Assembly: GCA_036387415.1 (NCBI GenBank)
Contig: DASVTU010000006.1
Location: 1 to 64,000, forward strand
Source of the DNA: DASVTU01 sp036387415
Lineage (GTDB): Bacteria > Acidobacteriota > Blastocatellia > Pyrinomonadales > Pyrinomonadaceae
DNA length: 64,000 bases
Direction of reading: 5' to 3'
The position numbers and the translations under genes are program-made. The notes below the pieces were generated by a model. It worked only from the letters and a program-made list of their open reading frames with translations. It searched no databases and was not told where the DNA came from. This document shows, in pieces, positions 43,846-52,587 of this stretch; within the stretch, counting starts at the first letter, position 1; the number at the start of each line of letters is the position of its first letter.

Positions 43846-44889
43846 TTAGAGCGACTTCATATCAATCACGAAGCGATAGCGAACGTCGCCCTTGACCGTC
43901 CGCTCGTAAGCCTCATGGATTTGCTGGATGGGGATAATCTCCACGTCTGAACTGATGTTCTTCTCCGCGCAGTAGTCGAGCATCTCCTGCGTCTCGCGGA
44001 TGCCGCCAATCATCGAACCGGCGAGCGTCCTCCCGTTGGTGAGGAGCGCGAAGGACTGCACTTCCAGAGGCTTTTCCGGCGCACCGACAAGCACCATCGC
44101 TCCGTTTCTGTGCAACAGGTTGAGGTAGATGTTCGGGTCGTGTGGAGCCGAGACGGCGTCGAGTATGAAGTCAAACGTGCCCGCGAGTGATTCGAGTTTC
44201 TGCGGGTCTTTGGTGACGACGAAGCGATGCGCGCCGAGGTTTAGTGCGTCCTGTTCCTTCGATGGCGACGTGCTGAAGACCGTCACCTCAGCGCCCATCG
44301 AGACGGCCAGTTTAACGCCCATGTGTCCCAACCCGCCCAAGCCCACGACTCCAACCTTTTGGCCTGCGCCGACGTTGAAGCGGCGGAGCGGCGAGTAGGT
44401 TGTGATGCCCGCGCAGAGCAGCGGCGCGACGTTTGGAAGCGGCAGATTCGTCGGGATGCTGAGCGTGTAATTTTCGTCCACGACGATTTGCGACGAGTAG
44501 CCGCCATAGGTCGGTGTCTTCTCATCCATCTCCGTGCCGTTGTAAGTGGAAACGAGATGATTGTTACAGTATTGCTCCTCGCCGTCTTTGCAGTTGGCGC
44601 AGACGCGGCACGAATCTACGAAACAGCCGACGCCCGCGAGGTCGCCCTCTTTGAACCGTGTGACCTCGGAACCCACCCGCGCGACGCGACCCACGATTTC
44701 ATGCCCCGGTACCATCGGATAGATAGAATTGCCCCACTCGTTTCGCGCTTGATGAATGTCGGAATGACAGACGCCGCAATAGAGTATTTCGATTTGCACA
44801 TCGTGGGCGCCCGGCTCGCGGCGCTCGAATGAAAAAGGCGCGAGCGGCGCGGTCGCGCCCTCGACCGCATACCCGTTAGTTTTAATCAC
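43846..44889 (-). CDS. Zinc-dependent NAD(P)-alcohol dehydrogenase (YahK/CAD-like)
   Basis: A 347-residue medium-chain dehydrogenase. Catalytic zinc site: CGVCHSDIHQ and GHEIVGRVARVG. Structural zinc cysteines: DSCRVCANCKDGEEQYC. The NAD(P) Rossmann motif is VGVVGLGGLGHMGVKLA. This sequence set (GHE, and GLGGLGH) is that of the cinnamyl-alcohol-dehydrogenase/YahK group, which reduces a broad range of aldehydes with NADPH. GTG 44889 is chosen as start because AAGGAGG sits nine bases before it and directly abuts the nearby ATG 44898, too close for initiation there. It follows the flavin oxidoreductase gene by about 145 bases on the same strand and could share its transcript. Confidence 0.92.
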   Translation of the reverse strand: MIKTNGYAVEGATAPLAPFSFERREPGAHDVQIEILYCGVCHSDIHQARNEWGNSIYPMVPGHEIVGRVARVGSEVTRFKEGDLAGVGCFVDSCRVCANCKDGEEQYCNNHLVSTYNGTEMDEKTPTYGGYSSQIVVDENYTLSIPTNLPLPNVAPLLCAGITTYSPLRRFNVGAGQKVGVVGLGGLGHMGVKLAVSMGAEVTVFSTSPSKEQDALNLGAHRFVVTKDPQKLESLAGTFDFILDAVSAPHDPNIYLNLLHRNGAMVLVGAPEKPLEVQSFALLTNGRTLAGSMIGGIRETQEMLDYCAEKNISSDVEIIPIQQIHEAYERTVKGDVRYRFVIDMKSL

Positions 44890-45033
44890 AGATAACATCC
44901 TCCTTGAACGGTAATGCCCGCGTTCGCGGGCGTGGTTTTTCATCTTCTCTTTGAGCCGCACGAAGCCGCTCGTTCACTTTGCGGATACAAATTTTTCATA
45001 CTGAAGCCGCCGCCGCAAGTTGCGGTGAGCGAT

Positions 45034-46065
45034 TCACGCTGCACGGCCTCTGCGCTCTCTGTCTAAAGCGTCGCGCACTTCTGCGACGATTTCAAAAGAG
45101 CGTAGACGCGCTGCGTGGTCGAATATTTGCGCTGTCACCATTATCTCGTCGGCTTTCGTCGCTTCGATAAAGGCTTCCAGCCCACGCCGGACAGTTTCCG
45201 CCGAACCGACAAACGAATACGTGAGCGCATGTTCGATGCCCGCCCGCTCTATTGCTGACCAACTCTCCGGCGTGATGTCATCCGGCGACTGCAAAAGCCC
45301 CGGCACCCCGCGACGCAGGGTGATGAACTGCTGCTGAATCGACGTAAAGAGCCGACGCGCTTCCGTGTCAGTCTCCGCCGCGAAGACATTAACGCACAAC
45401 ATCGCATAAGGCTCTTTCAACGTTTCGGACGGCTGAAACTGGTTCCTGTAAACATCGAGCGCGGGCATCAAATAGTCGGGCGCGAAGTGGGAGGCGAAAG
45501 CAAACGGGAGTCCGAGCGCGGCGGCGAGTTGCGCGCTGAACAGACTCGAACCCAAAAGCCAAATCGGTACGTTCAGCCCTGCGCCGGGCACCGCGCGCAC
45601 CGCCTGCCCCGGCTGCAACGCAGCGAAATATGACTGTAGTTCGACCACTTCGCGTGGGAAATCATCTTCGCCTGTCGTCAGGTTTCGCCGGAGCGCACGC
45701 GCCGTGCGCTGGTCTGTGCCGGGAGCACGCCCGACGCCCAAGTCAATCCGCCCCGGATAGAGCGCCTCCAACGTGCCGAACTGCTCCGCGATAACGAGCG
45801 GCGCATGGTTCGGCAGCATCACTCCACCCGACCCGACGCGTATCCGTTCGGTGCCGCCCGCCACGTGGCCGATAAGCACGGAGGTCGCCGCACTGGCGAT
45901 GCCGGACATGTTGTGGTGCTCGGCCAGCCAGAAGCGGCGGTAGTCCCAACGCTCCGCGTGTCGCGCGAGGTCTAACGTATGGCGAAAGGATTCGGTAATC
46001 GTGCTTCCCGCTTTGACGGGAGCGAGGTCAAGCACCGAGAACGGAACGCTAGAGAGGTCTTTCAT
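45034..46065 (-). CDS. LLM-class flavin-dependent oxidoreductase (luciferase-like)
   Basis: A 343-residue single-domain luciferase-like protein. Start at ATG 46065, giving SVLDLAPVKAGSTITESFRH, the usual N-terminus of the MsnO8/YhbW-type LLM subgroup. Conserved stretches: RFWLAEHHNMSGIASAATSVLIGHVAGGTERIRVGSGG, LPNHAPLVIAEQFGTLEALYPGRIDLGVGRAPG, and PIWLLGSSLFSAQLAAALGLPFAFASHF. The flavin is probably FMN supplied by a separate reductase. Substrate unknown. It follows the HipA-like/DUF3037 pair on the minus strand with 77 bases between, so it may be in the same transcript, though no functional link is obvious. Confidence 0.92.
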   Translation of the reverse strand: MKDLSSVPFSVLDLAPVKAGSTITESFRHTLDLARHAERWDYRRFWLAEHHNMSGIASAATSVLIGHVAGGTERIRVGSGGVMLPNHAPLVIAEQFGTLEALYPGRIDLGVGRAPGTDQRTARALRRNLTTGEDDFPREVVELQSYFAALQPGQAVRAVPGAGLNVPIWLLGSSLFSAQLAAALGLPFAFASHFAPDYLMPALDVYRNQFQPSETLKEPYAMLCVNVFAAETDTEARRLFTSIQQQFITLRRGVPGLLQSPDDITPESWSAIERAGIEHALTYSFVGSAETVRRGLEAFIEATKADEIMVTAQIFDHAARLRSFEIVAEVRDALDRERRGRAA

Positions 46066-46142
46066 ATCTACTTCACCACCTTGACGAGCCACGCTTCCAT
46101 TCCGAGACCAAGTTTCCCTCGCGCGCGGCTACATGTTCAAAT

Positions 46143-46556
46143 CTATTCTTTGGCAGAGTCGGCAAAATTGTTGGAGCGAACCATTCGCGCCAGCAAGTGT
46201 TCCAACATCGCTTCGCCGTCATGACACAGCCCCGTATGAACGGGTGAGGTCTGGATAATCGTGCTGCGCGGCGCGACCAGCCAGTGGAAACGTGCGCGTT
46301 GCGGGAGGAGGCCAATCGGCCCCGCTTCCGCGCCGCCTTCGCAGATGAGGACGATGGCGTCAAGGTGTTTCTGGATGATTACCACATCGAGTTGCGGGTC
46401 GAGCGCCGCCAGACGCGCGCGGTCTAACTCGAATTTGGCCTTCAGGAAATTTCGTGCCTGACACGAAACGACCACACCAGCGTTAATAAACTCCTGCCGC
46501 TCGACTCTTGGGACGACGCGAATCACGGCGTAGTCAAACGGACAAAGTTCGTGCAT
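46143..46556 (-). CDS. DUF3037 family protein
   Basis: A 137-residue protein starting DYAVIRVVPRVERQEFINAGVVVSC, the DUF3037 signature, with RFHWLVAPRSTIIQTSPVHTGLC near the C-terminus, also conserved in the family. Its start overlaps the end of the upstream HipA-like gene by 23 bases, so the two are translationally coupled. DUF3037 is regularly paired with HipA-like kinases, but its activity is not established; a role as regulator or substrate partner of the kinase is inference. No transmembrane segments or known catalytic residues. Confidence 0.88.
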   Translation of the reverse strand: MHELCPFDYAVIRVVPRVERQEFINAGVVVSCQARNFLKAKFELDRARLAALDPQLDVVIIQKHLDAIVLICEGGAEAGPIGLLPQRARFHWLVAPRSTIIQTSPVHTGLCHDGEAMLEHLLARMVRSNNFADSAKE

Positions 46557-47316
46557 CCGTCGCCTCCTTTACAAAATTTCGCGTGGACGAAAGCCGCGTC
46601 ATGAGATACTGCGCGTAGGCGCGTCGATGCATACTCGCCTCAGCGAACGGACTTCCCTCAACGAGCCATTCATCAGGAATCAGACTCAAAATCTCTTCAA
46701 CGACATCCGGCGTTATTTTCTCGCTCAATCTCGCGTCGGCCTCCGCCAACTCCCCTGCCAACGGCAGCAGTACGTGGTCTTTAATTTGCGGGAAGTGGCT
46801 CTGGCTCCGCTCAAGGTAGTTCGTCCAGTCGTGATGAAAATAGAGTGCCGCGCCGTGGTCAATCAACCAGAGTTCACGGTGCCAGATAAGCAGATTCGTG
46901 TTACGTGCCGTGCGGTCAACATTAGTCACGTAGGCGTCGAACCAGACAATCGACGAGGCTAATTCACGTTTGGGTTTATCAACTACCGGGTCGAACGTAA
47001 TCGACCCCGGCAAGTAGTCGAGCGCGAGGTTGAGTCCGGCGCTTGCCTTGATTAAGTCCTGAATCTCCGGGTCAGGCTCGGTACGGGCGAGGGTCGGGTC
47101 GAGTTCGATGAATACTATCTCCGGCACGGGCAAGCCCAACCACCGTGCGAGTTCACCCGCCACCAATTCCGCTATCAGAGCTTTAGCTCCCTGCCCTGCC
47201 CCGTGAAACTTCAGTACATAAAGCCCATCATCGTCAGCCTCGACGATGGCTGGCAGCGACCCGCCTTCACGAAGCGGCGTGACATACCTCGTAGCTTTAA
47301 CAGTTCTCAGCTTCAT
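46534..47316 (-). CDS. HipA-like kinase-fold protein
   Basis: A 260-residue protein. The nucleotide-binding half reads VEADDDGLYVLKFHGAGQGAKALIAELVAGELARWLGLPVPE (Lys in LKF; Glu in AELVAG). The catalytic loop is DAYVTNVDRTARNTNLL (Asp and Asn) and the metal-binding motif is LWLIDHG, an Asp-His-Gly in place of DFG. It is shorter than true HipA toxin kinases (about 440 residues) and lacks their N-terminal domain. HipB antitoxin is not adjacent; the partner is DUF3037. It probably phosphorylates a protein or small molecule, and a toxin role is unproven. The C-terminus is helical and Arg-rich. First gene of the minus-strand set 43.8-47.3 kb. Confidence 0.85.
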   Translation of the reverse strand: MKLRTVKATRYVTPLREGGSLPAIVEADDDGLYVLKFHGAGQGAKALIAELVAGELARWLGLPVPEIVFIELDPTLARTEPDPEIQDLIKASAGLNLALDYLPGSITFDPVVDKPKRELASSIVWFDAYVTNVDRTARNTNLLIWHRELWLIDHGAALYFHHDWTNYLERSQSHFPQIKDHVLLPLAGELAEADARLSEKITPDVVEEILSLIPDEWLVEGSPFAEASMHRRAYAQYLMTRLSSTRNFVKEATDARTLSV

Positions 47317-47467
47317 TCTGGTTAGATGTGTGAAACGTTTGTATGATGGACATTACTATACCTCAGTGTTTCTCATCGTGCTGCTGCCGATGGCACTGAT
47401 AGAAACATTTCTTGCACTGAGGATGGGTGTGGAGAAGGTGGATAAGCAGATTTGTGAGTTATAGGGC

Positions 47468-47886
47468 AGTGTTGCAAAATAGCCTTTCAGCTATTACCCA
47501 TCCCTCACGTTCTCTCAAATCGAGTCATCAGGTCTATTCATGAATCGTAACGCCTCGCCCTTCAAGTGGCGACACTACGCGCCGGATGTCCTCTTGCTGT
47601 GCGTTCGCTGGTTACAGGGTTATGCTCCTGAGATCAACAAGAGAATACGTCCTCATGTGAAGATGAGCGGCACGCCCTATCGAGTGGATGAGACCTACAT
47701 CAAAGTCGGGAAAACATGTAAGTACCTGTACCGCGCCGTGAACATGCTAAGGAAACGACAGGTTAAAGGGTTAGCAAGAAATGATGCGTAGGGACAGGCG
47801 AAGTTTGTTGCTTCGCTGTTTCAGGTTGCTGCTTGAGGAAAAGCAGCCTGTAACTTTCTGCGCTCTAAATTAATTCTCGCAACACT
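47468..47886 (+). mobile_element. Internally deleted IS6-family element
   Basis: Terminal inverted repeats AGTGTTGCAA (47468) and GCAACACT (47879-47886) bound 419 bp. Full-length IS6 elements are about 800 bp. Inside, the transposase frame from 47540 keeps the N-terminus FKWRHYAPDVLLLCVRW, then jumps to GYAPEINKRIRPHVKMSG and RVDETYIKVGKTCKYLYRAV (the first catalytic Asp, DET). It then jumps to the C-terminus, KRQVKGLARNDA, a TAG stop, and in the same frame GQAKFVASLFQVAA. The second Asp and the Glu of the DDE triad are lost, so it cannot transpose alone. No matching 8-bp target duplication is seen. It abuts the end of the DUF2314 cassette gene. Confidence 0.85.
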
Positions 47887-47891
47887 AATTG

Positions 47892-48317
47892 TCAGGCGTA
47901 TTCTGACACTCCTATGTGCTGATCATACCAGGCGTGCTTTTCAGGTGGCAGCAGAGACCGCTGATAGCGCAACGAGAAGCCCCCATGAAGCACCCCGTTC
48001 TGATTCACCATCCAGTCCATCACCCCGTCGTCCGACACTTCCACCATGTCGCCGACCTGTATCCCCTTGAACTCCGGCGGTATCTCAAAGACGGAAGCTA
48101 TGAAGCCAGAAGGCGTCGCCCGCACAGCGAGCAGCCAAACGAATGCGGTTTCTTTACCGGACGTTAGCCGCGTCTTGACGCAAGGATACCCTTCAGCGGC
48201 CTGACTTGACTGCAAATAGTGGCGGAACTCGGCAAGCGACGCCTGGGCATCGCGCACGGTCTGCTGGAACGCCGGATCACTGTCCCGGATCGCAATGAAC
48301 AATGGTTCATCTGTCAC
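47892..48317 (-). CDS. DUF2314 family protein (cassette-like gene)
   Basis: A 141-residue soluble protein. Residues ~45-125 fit DUF2314: KTRLTSGKETAFVWLLAVRA, FEIPPEFKGIQVGDMVEVSDDGVMDWMVNQNG, and HGGFSLRYQRSLLPP. The conserved VxDWM...GGxSxR pattern is present. Its function is unknown in the literature I know. Directly upstream (48334-48435) is an attC-like site, and another precedes the next gene, so this looks like an integron gene cassette. Its stop lies five bases from an IS6-family remnant that probably removed its own attC. TGTCAGAATACGCCTGACA, an inverted repeat, spans its stop codon. Confidence 0.8.
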   Translation of the reverse strand: MTDEPLFIAIRDSDPAFQQTVRDAQASLAEFRHYLQSSQAAEGYPCVKTRLTSGKETAFVWLLAVRATPSGFIASVFEIPPEFKGIQVGDMVEVSDDGVMDWMVNQNGVLHGGFSLRYQRSLLPPEKHAWYDQHIGVSEYA

Positions 48318-48333
48318 GCGTGAATCCTCCTTC

Positions 48334-48435
48334 GCCGGACGCCCGGCATTACCCGCCGCGCACTCAACGTGATTTGCAGGCGTCTCGCGGATGAGAGCCG
48401 TGCTATTCCCGGTCGGGTGCAGACCGTTGTTCGGC
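48334..48435 (-). other. attC-like integron recombination site 3
   Basis: On the minus strand it begins GCCGAACAACGG and ends GTCCGGC (48340-48334), ends that pair with one mismatch over seven bases; 102 bp. The inner sequence CTGCACCCGACCGG resembles site 1. The ending lacks the GTT of a perfect core site, so it may be weak or decayed. Confidence 0.5.
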
Positions 48436-48470
48436 GGCGTCCCGAGGTGAAAATGGCTGCCACCGCATAT

Positions 48471-48866
48471 CTACTCGTCGATAAATTCGTCTGCGGAACG
48501 CGGCAACTCTCCCGCCTCGACCGCCTCTCGCACCTGCCCGATGATCTCTTCGGCCATTGCCTCTTCGGCGTGCGCATCAATCCAATCCCACATGTAACCC
48601 AGGATATGAGCACCCGTATCGGCCGTCCGCGGGAATCTGAGGGCGGCGAAATTCAGGTCTAAGTCTTGAGCGCCGGCATATACTTCCGCCCTTCTCAGAA
48701 GGTCGTACAAGGCGCTGTCCTCGGCCAGCAACAGGCCGATGGCGACCTCGTGGGCAGCCGCGAGTTTGTGGGCGCGACGCAGGGACTCTGCCTCCTGTAA
48801 TTCAGGCGGCAACTTTGTGTGATTGGGACACTGCTGCGCGCGTCGCCGCTTCAGGAAACCGAACAT
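48471..48866 (-). CDS. Hypothetical cassette-like protein
   Basis: A 131-residue, mostly helical, acidic soluble protein. The basic N-terminus MFGFLKRRRAQQCPNHTKLPPEL contains a Cys. A helical middle follows (EAESLRRAHKLAAAHEVAIGLLLAEDSALYDLLRRAEV), then WDWIDAHAEEAMAEEIIGQVREAVEAGELP. No family recognised. It sits between two attC-like sites (48334-48435 and 48901-49009) in the same orientation as its neighbours, the layout of an integron cassette. Such cassettes often carry genes without known relatives. Confidence 0.65.
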   Translation of the reverse strand: MFGFLKRRRAQQCPNHTKLPPELQEAESLRRAHKLAAAHEVAIGLLLAEDSALYDLLRRAEVYAGAQDLDLNFAALRFPRTADTGAHILGYMWDWIDAHAEEAMAEEIIGQVREAVEAGELPRSADEFIDE

Positions 48867-48900
48867 ATATTTTGCCTCTTAACCCGCCATAGTTGAAGCC

Positions 48901-49009
48901 GCCGGACGCTGAAGCTCACATGCCGCCCGCGAGCAGCATCCAAGCAGCAAGGAACAAAGCACCATGAGAACCATGCTATCGAGCGGTCAGGTGCAGCGCC
49001 ATGTTGGGC
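48901..49009 (-). other. attC-like integron recombination site 2
   Basis: Minus strand begins GCCCAACATGGCGCTGCACC, fitting the RYYYAAC core, and ends GTCCGGC (48907-48901), the same end as site 3; 109 bp. It lies between the zincin and hypothetical genes. Confidence 0.5.
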
Positions 49010-49020
49010 CTCGCTCGTAG

Positions 49021-50031
49021 TCACTTCGCTACGTCAAAATATTTATCAACGTAGAATTTATCCGTAAAGTAACGACTCTGCCATTGTGGATTTATCCTGT
49101 CGAGCAATAGCCCCTCACCCGCTCCCAGTGGATAGAATGCCACGCGCTGATAATCATTAAGTTGAAGTGTTGATAGTTCTTTGAGAATGCCGCTCTTGAT
49201 TTCATCAGCAACTTCCTTGAACGGTTTGTAATCTTTCAATGCTCGAAACTCTTTGCTCGGCTTGTGTTTCTTCGCCGCCAACTCGGCAATACGGTATTCC
49301 GTGTACCTTGCTATGCCCTCCTGCCACACTTGGAATGAAAAATACCTGTAATCATCAGGGTTGAGCATCATTTTAAACTGTTGCCGGGCCTTCAGGTACG
49401 CAGCAAGTTTTGTCGAAAATTCAGATTTATCCGTGACCTGCAAGAGTTCCGTAAGCAGTCTGCTCAAGACGGTAAATTGCTGCTTAACTTCGAGCGAGGT
49501 ATAGGGGAAGGCGTAGTTCAGCATCCACATACCCGTTTGGTCGCCCCGGGATAAGTTCAACGCATTCACATCCTGATAGTATGTTGGCTGGGAATTCTGG
49601 TACTGATGAAAATGCTCATGTAGTAGTGTCACCACCCAAGGCGTGGAAGTCTTCTTTGATGTATTTTCCGCTTGACCGATGACAATTGTTGGGACTCCGC
49701 CAACAGCAGGGAAGGTCGCTAAAAGTTTTGGTGACAAAGTCCGCTTACGAAAATAGACGCTGGTCTTCAAAAGCGTGTCATAGCCTATTAGAGTGAAATC
49801 TTGGGAAGTTCGAGGATGCCGCATTAGGAACTCATATTCCGGCGTGACCAGCAGCACGGCAAACGGAGCTTTATCCCACTCTTTCCATACTTGATTTCCT
49901 AAAGTTTCACCAATTCTAAACGCCTCAGCTAGCCGGGTGCGGTCAACGTCAGACAAAGCAGGTTTGTCTTGCGCTAAGATGTTCTGGGCAAGCAAAAGCA
50001 CAAGGAAAACAAGAGCAAGTGTGATTTTCAT
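49021..50031 (-). CDS. Secreted HExxH metallopeptidase-like protein (cassette-like gene)
   Basis: A 336-residue protein with a signal peptide (LALVFLVLLLAQNILAQ). The zinc motif is LLHEHFHQYQ (HExxH), and a downstream EGIARYTEYRIAEL could supply the third ligand Glu, as in gluzincin-type folds. Other features: FAVLLVTPEYEFLMRHP and YDTLLKTSVYFRKRTLSPKLLATFPAVGGVPTIVIGQ. C-terminal YQRVAFYPLGAGEGLLLDR is helical. Predicted extracytoplasmic peptidase of unknown substrate. The gene is lower in GC than its surroundings and lies between attC-like sites 1 and 2, supporting acquisition as a cassette. It is long (1 kb) for a typical cassette gene but within range. Confidence 0.75.
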   Translation of the reverse strand: MKITLALVFLVLLLAQNILAQDKPALSDVDRTRLAEAFRIGETLGNQVWKEWDKAPFAVLLVTPEYEFLMRHPRTSQDFTLIGYDTLLKTSVYFRKRTLSPKLLATFPAVGGVPTIVIGQAENTSKKTSTPWVVTLLHEHFHQYQNSQPTYYQDVNALNLSRGDQTGMWMLNYAFPYTSLEVKQQFTVLSRLLTELLQVTDKSEFSTKLAAYLKARQQFKMMLNPDDYRYFSFQVWQEGIARYTEYRIAELAAKKHKPSKEFRALKDYKPFKEVADEIKSGILKELSTLQLNDYQRVAFYPLGAGEGLLLDRINPQWQSRYFTDKFYVDKYFDVAK

Positions 50032-50058
50032 AATTTCCTAATTTCACAATCAACAGAC

Positions 50059-50162
50059 GCCCAACGCCCGAAATAAGCTTTCGCGCGCACACAGCTTTGA
50101 CAGCCGCAAGCCTAGCGATGAGAGCCGCGCTATTCGCGGTCGGGTGCATGCCGTTGTTAGAC
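50059..50162 (-). other. attC-like integron recombination site 1
   Basis: Best of the set. Minus strand starts with GTCTAAC (RYYYAAC) and ends with GTTGGGC (GTTRRRY), which pair fully including G-U pairs; 104 bp. Inner CCCGA and TCGGG also pair, as in folded attC. Confidence 0.65.
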
Positions 50163-50279
50163 GCGGCGTAATCTCAGATTCACCCACAGATGAACAATCA
50201 AGAGACGGCATAGAGACAGCGGAGGAAAAACCGTTGCAGGCGTAGGCAGAAATAGCCAAAGCCACTAAATCGCTGGCGG

Positions 50280-52283
50280 TCAACGCCACGATGGGGCGAG
50301 GCCGCCGCGCACGAGCAGGCGCGGTTCGCTCCCGTCGGCGCGCATGATCCAGAGGTCAACATCCTTGTCATCGTCCATCTTCTTCGCGCGCTCGAAGACG
50401 ACCCACGCGCCGTCGGGTGAGATGTCGAAGCGGCGCGCGTACTCGCCCTCGTATTTCGTCAATTGCGTGGCGCGCTTCGTCGCAAGGTCGTAGCGGAAGA
50501 TGTTCCCGAACTCGTATGCCAGGTCGGGGAAGGAGTAGAGGAAGCCGGAGCCGTCGGGCAGCCAGCGCAGGTCTGAGAGGAGTTGGAGGTCGAGTTCGCT
50601 GAAAGCATGGAGTTTTGTGCCGGGGTGCGCGCCACCCTCCTTGACACGGTGGATGCTCGTGCCTTCGCCGTCGGAGTTCGCGCTGTAGATGATTTGGTCT
50701 GCGAGCGCGGGCGTCGGCCCCCAGTCCCACGCGCACGCGCCCGACGGGTGCTTGCCCGCGAAGAGCGGCTGGAAGACGAACTCGCCGGGCGTGGGCTGCG
50801 CGGGCACAGTGTTGACGAGGCACAGGCCGTTGCGGAAGCTCAGGCGCGAGCCGTCGCTGCGCCAAGTGGGGCGAAACGCGCCGAAGAGTTCATAGCCATC
50901 GCCGCTGATCTGGAAGTCGGGAGACTTAATCGTTCGCCCGGCCTTCACGTCCACGCCGGGGATGAACCAGCGGTACTGCCCGTACATGGCGACGACCGCT
51001 TGCGCGTGGTCGCCGTAGTCAGCCACGTTCTTAAACAGAAGTGTCTTCGAGGAGCCTGGCGGCAGCGTGAGGGGCTGCGGCTCGTCGGCCCCGACGACGT
51101 AGACGAAGAAGACGCCGGTGCGCGCGCGCGACTGCTTCCATATGGGCTGCTCGTTCCGGATGGTGACGCTGACGGCACCTTTCGGGTAACGCGCGAGTTC
51201 CGAGTGGTCGGGCGAGTTGGTTATTTTGCGATAGCCTGTGCCGTCGGGGCGGACGGCATAGATGTCTGCGTGGTAAAGCGAGGCGACGTTGAGGTGGCTG
51301 CTGGAGAAGGCGAGTTCCTTGCCGTCGGGCCGCCACGCGAGGTCGTGGATGGCCGAGCCTTCTTTCGCAAACTCGTGCGTCCAGAGCCGCCGGTCGTTAG
51401 TTCCGTCCGACTCGATGAGACGAATCTCTGTACCACCGCGAATGTAGGCGATGGTGCCGCGCGCGACCGCGTTGTTAGAAGGAGTCTGTTCCCGCTGTCG
51501 TCCGGCGGGAGCAGGAACCGAGGTCTGCGCGGCGGGAGGCCGCGCGCTGGTCGGAGAGGTCGGGGGCGTCGTCTGCGTCACTGCCGCGACCTCGCCCGCA
51601 TGCCCTTCTTGCGCGGCGGTTGGGGTGGACGCACGCACGCTCCGCCCCTCGGCCTTGCGGCCGTAGGTGAAGTTGTCGAGCAGCAGACCCGACACTCTCT
51701 TCGGGGGTCGGAAACTGACGGAGATGATGGGCAGGTCGGAGATGAAGCCGACGAAGGACGCGGTGGGTCTGTTGCGTGTGCTAACGACGACTGTCTGCGT
51801 CCGACCGTCGGAGGTCGTGGCTGTGACTTCGATGGTCGAGGCATAGGGCTGCTGCGTCCAGAGGTCGCAGCCGACGGCCGTCGTGCCCGCGGGGAGTGTC
51901 GCGTCGAGCGAGGCGTTGCCGGGCTGGTTCGGCGCGGCCCAGCCGAGCAGCGGGAGCGTGCCCGTATTGAGCATTGGGTTCATCCCGCCGTAGTGCGCGC
52001 TCAAGACGTAAATCAGGCCCGGCCCGAACCGCGCGCCGCCCCGCGCGCGGAATGTCACACCGCCCGCCGTCAGCCCTTCGGCTGGCTGGTACTTGCCGAA
52101 GCCGCGCGCGGGCGCGACCGAGCCGAAGTCAATCGTCGAGAGGCCTGAAGACGCGGCGTTGAATGCCTCGCGGCTGTCGAGATGTTCGATGCCCTGCTGC
52201 GCGGCGGCGACCGGGGCGAGGAGGAGCGCGGCGGAGAGCACGACGGCACACACTGAGACGTTTCTGCGAGGTGTATGTTGCAA
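50280..52283 (-). CDS. Secreted TolB-like WD40/PD40 beta-propeller protein
   Basis: A 667-residue exported protein. Start is TTG 52283, with AGGAG and GAGAGG upstream; a signal peptide follows (VSVCAVVLSAALLLAPVAAA). Residues ~35-220 form a beta-sandwich-like domain (IDFGSVAPARG ... VGFISDLPIISVSFRPP; possible PEP-CTERM-type anchorless sorting domain). A Pro/Thr/Ala-rich linker (~220-270) precedes a beta-propeller with PD40 repeats: LAWRPDGKELAFSSS, IYAVRPDGTGYRKI, LRWLPDGSGFLYSF and FDISPDGAWVVFER. Probably a periplasmic binding or scaffold protein rather than an enzyme. High GC and codon use like the core genome. It lies just outside the attC-like array. Confidence 0.82.
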   Translation of the reverse strand: MQHTPRRNVSVCAVVLSAALLLAPVAAAQQGIEHLDSREAFNAASSGLSTIDFGSVAPARGFGKYQPAEGLTAGGVTFRARGGARFGPGLIYVLSAHYGGMNPMLNTGTLPLLGWAAPNQPGNASLDATLPAGTTAVGCDLWTQQPYASTIEVTATTSDGRTQTVVVSTRNRPTASFVGFISDLPIISVSFRPPKRVSGLLLDNFTYGRKAEGRSVRASTPTAAQEGHAGEVAAVTQTTPPTSPTSARPPAAQTSVPAPAGRQREQTPSNNAVARGTIAYIRGGTEIRLIESDGTNDRRLWTHEFAKEGSAIHDLAWRPDGKELAFSSSHLNVASLYHADIYAVRPDGTGYRKITNSPDHSELARYPKGAVSVTIRNEQPIWKQSRARTGVFFVYVVGADEPQPLTLPPGSSKTLLFKNVADYGDHAQAVVAMYGQYRWFIPGVDVKAGRTIKSPDFQISGDGYELFGAFRPTWRSDGSRLSFRNGLCLVNTVPAQPTPGEFVFQPLFAGKHPSGACAWDWGPTPALADQIIYSANSDGEGTSIHRVKEGGAHPGTKLHAFSELDLQLLSDLRWLPDGSGFLYSFPDLAYEFGNIFRYDLATKRATQLTKYEGEYARRFDISPDGAWVVFERAKKMDDDKDVDLWIMRADGSEPRLLVRGGLAPSWR

Positions 52284-52377
52284 GGCCTCTCACTCCTATG
52301 ATGATTCGCGGCGCGCGGGAAGTTTTCGCCGCGGGCGCGGACGTTGTGCCGGGCGGCTGTCGCCGCCCCGGACGCGT

Positions 52378-52587
52378 TTAGAAATAGTTAAGCATCTGCA
52401 AGGTGCCCCCATGACCAAGAGGGTTAGAACATTGGCCGTCAAAATTTAGTCTCATCGGCAGCAGCATAATCAGGAGCACTATTGTGGCAAGGATTATATT
52501 CTTTAACGCACCGCTAAGAAAATATCTGCCAACCTCTGTTCTCGGGTAGTGTTGCAAATAATTTTTGGCCACAATTAGCTGCGCCAC
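52378..52587 (-). CDS. Fragment of a small membrane protein, possibly truncated at an IS6-type end
   Basis: The minus-strand frame ends VGRYFLSGALKNIILATIVLLIMLLPMRLNFDGQC..., a coherent single membrane helix with hydrophilic tail. Just upstream in its direction an IS6-like end, AGTGTTGCAAA, lies at 52548-52558, so the N-terminus may belong to a gene cut by an insertion. Not recognised. Confidence 0.3.
   Translation of the reverse strand: MAQLIVAKNYLQHYPRTEVGRYFLSGALKNIILATIVLLIMLLPMRLNFDGQCSNPLGHGGTLQMLNYF

Noticed and set aside
47246..47464. Small + strand membrane protein overlapping the HipA-like gene start
   Set aside because: Although its tail is hydrophobic, its first third is antisense to HipA-like coding sequence and there is no ribosome site; too weak to call.
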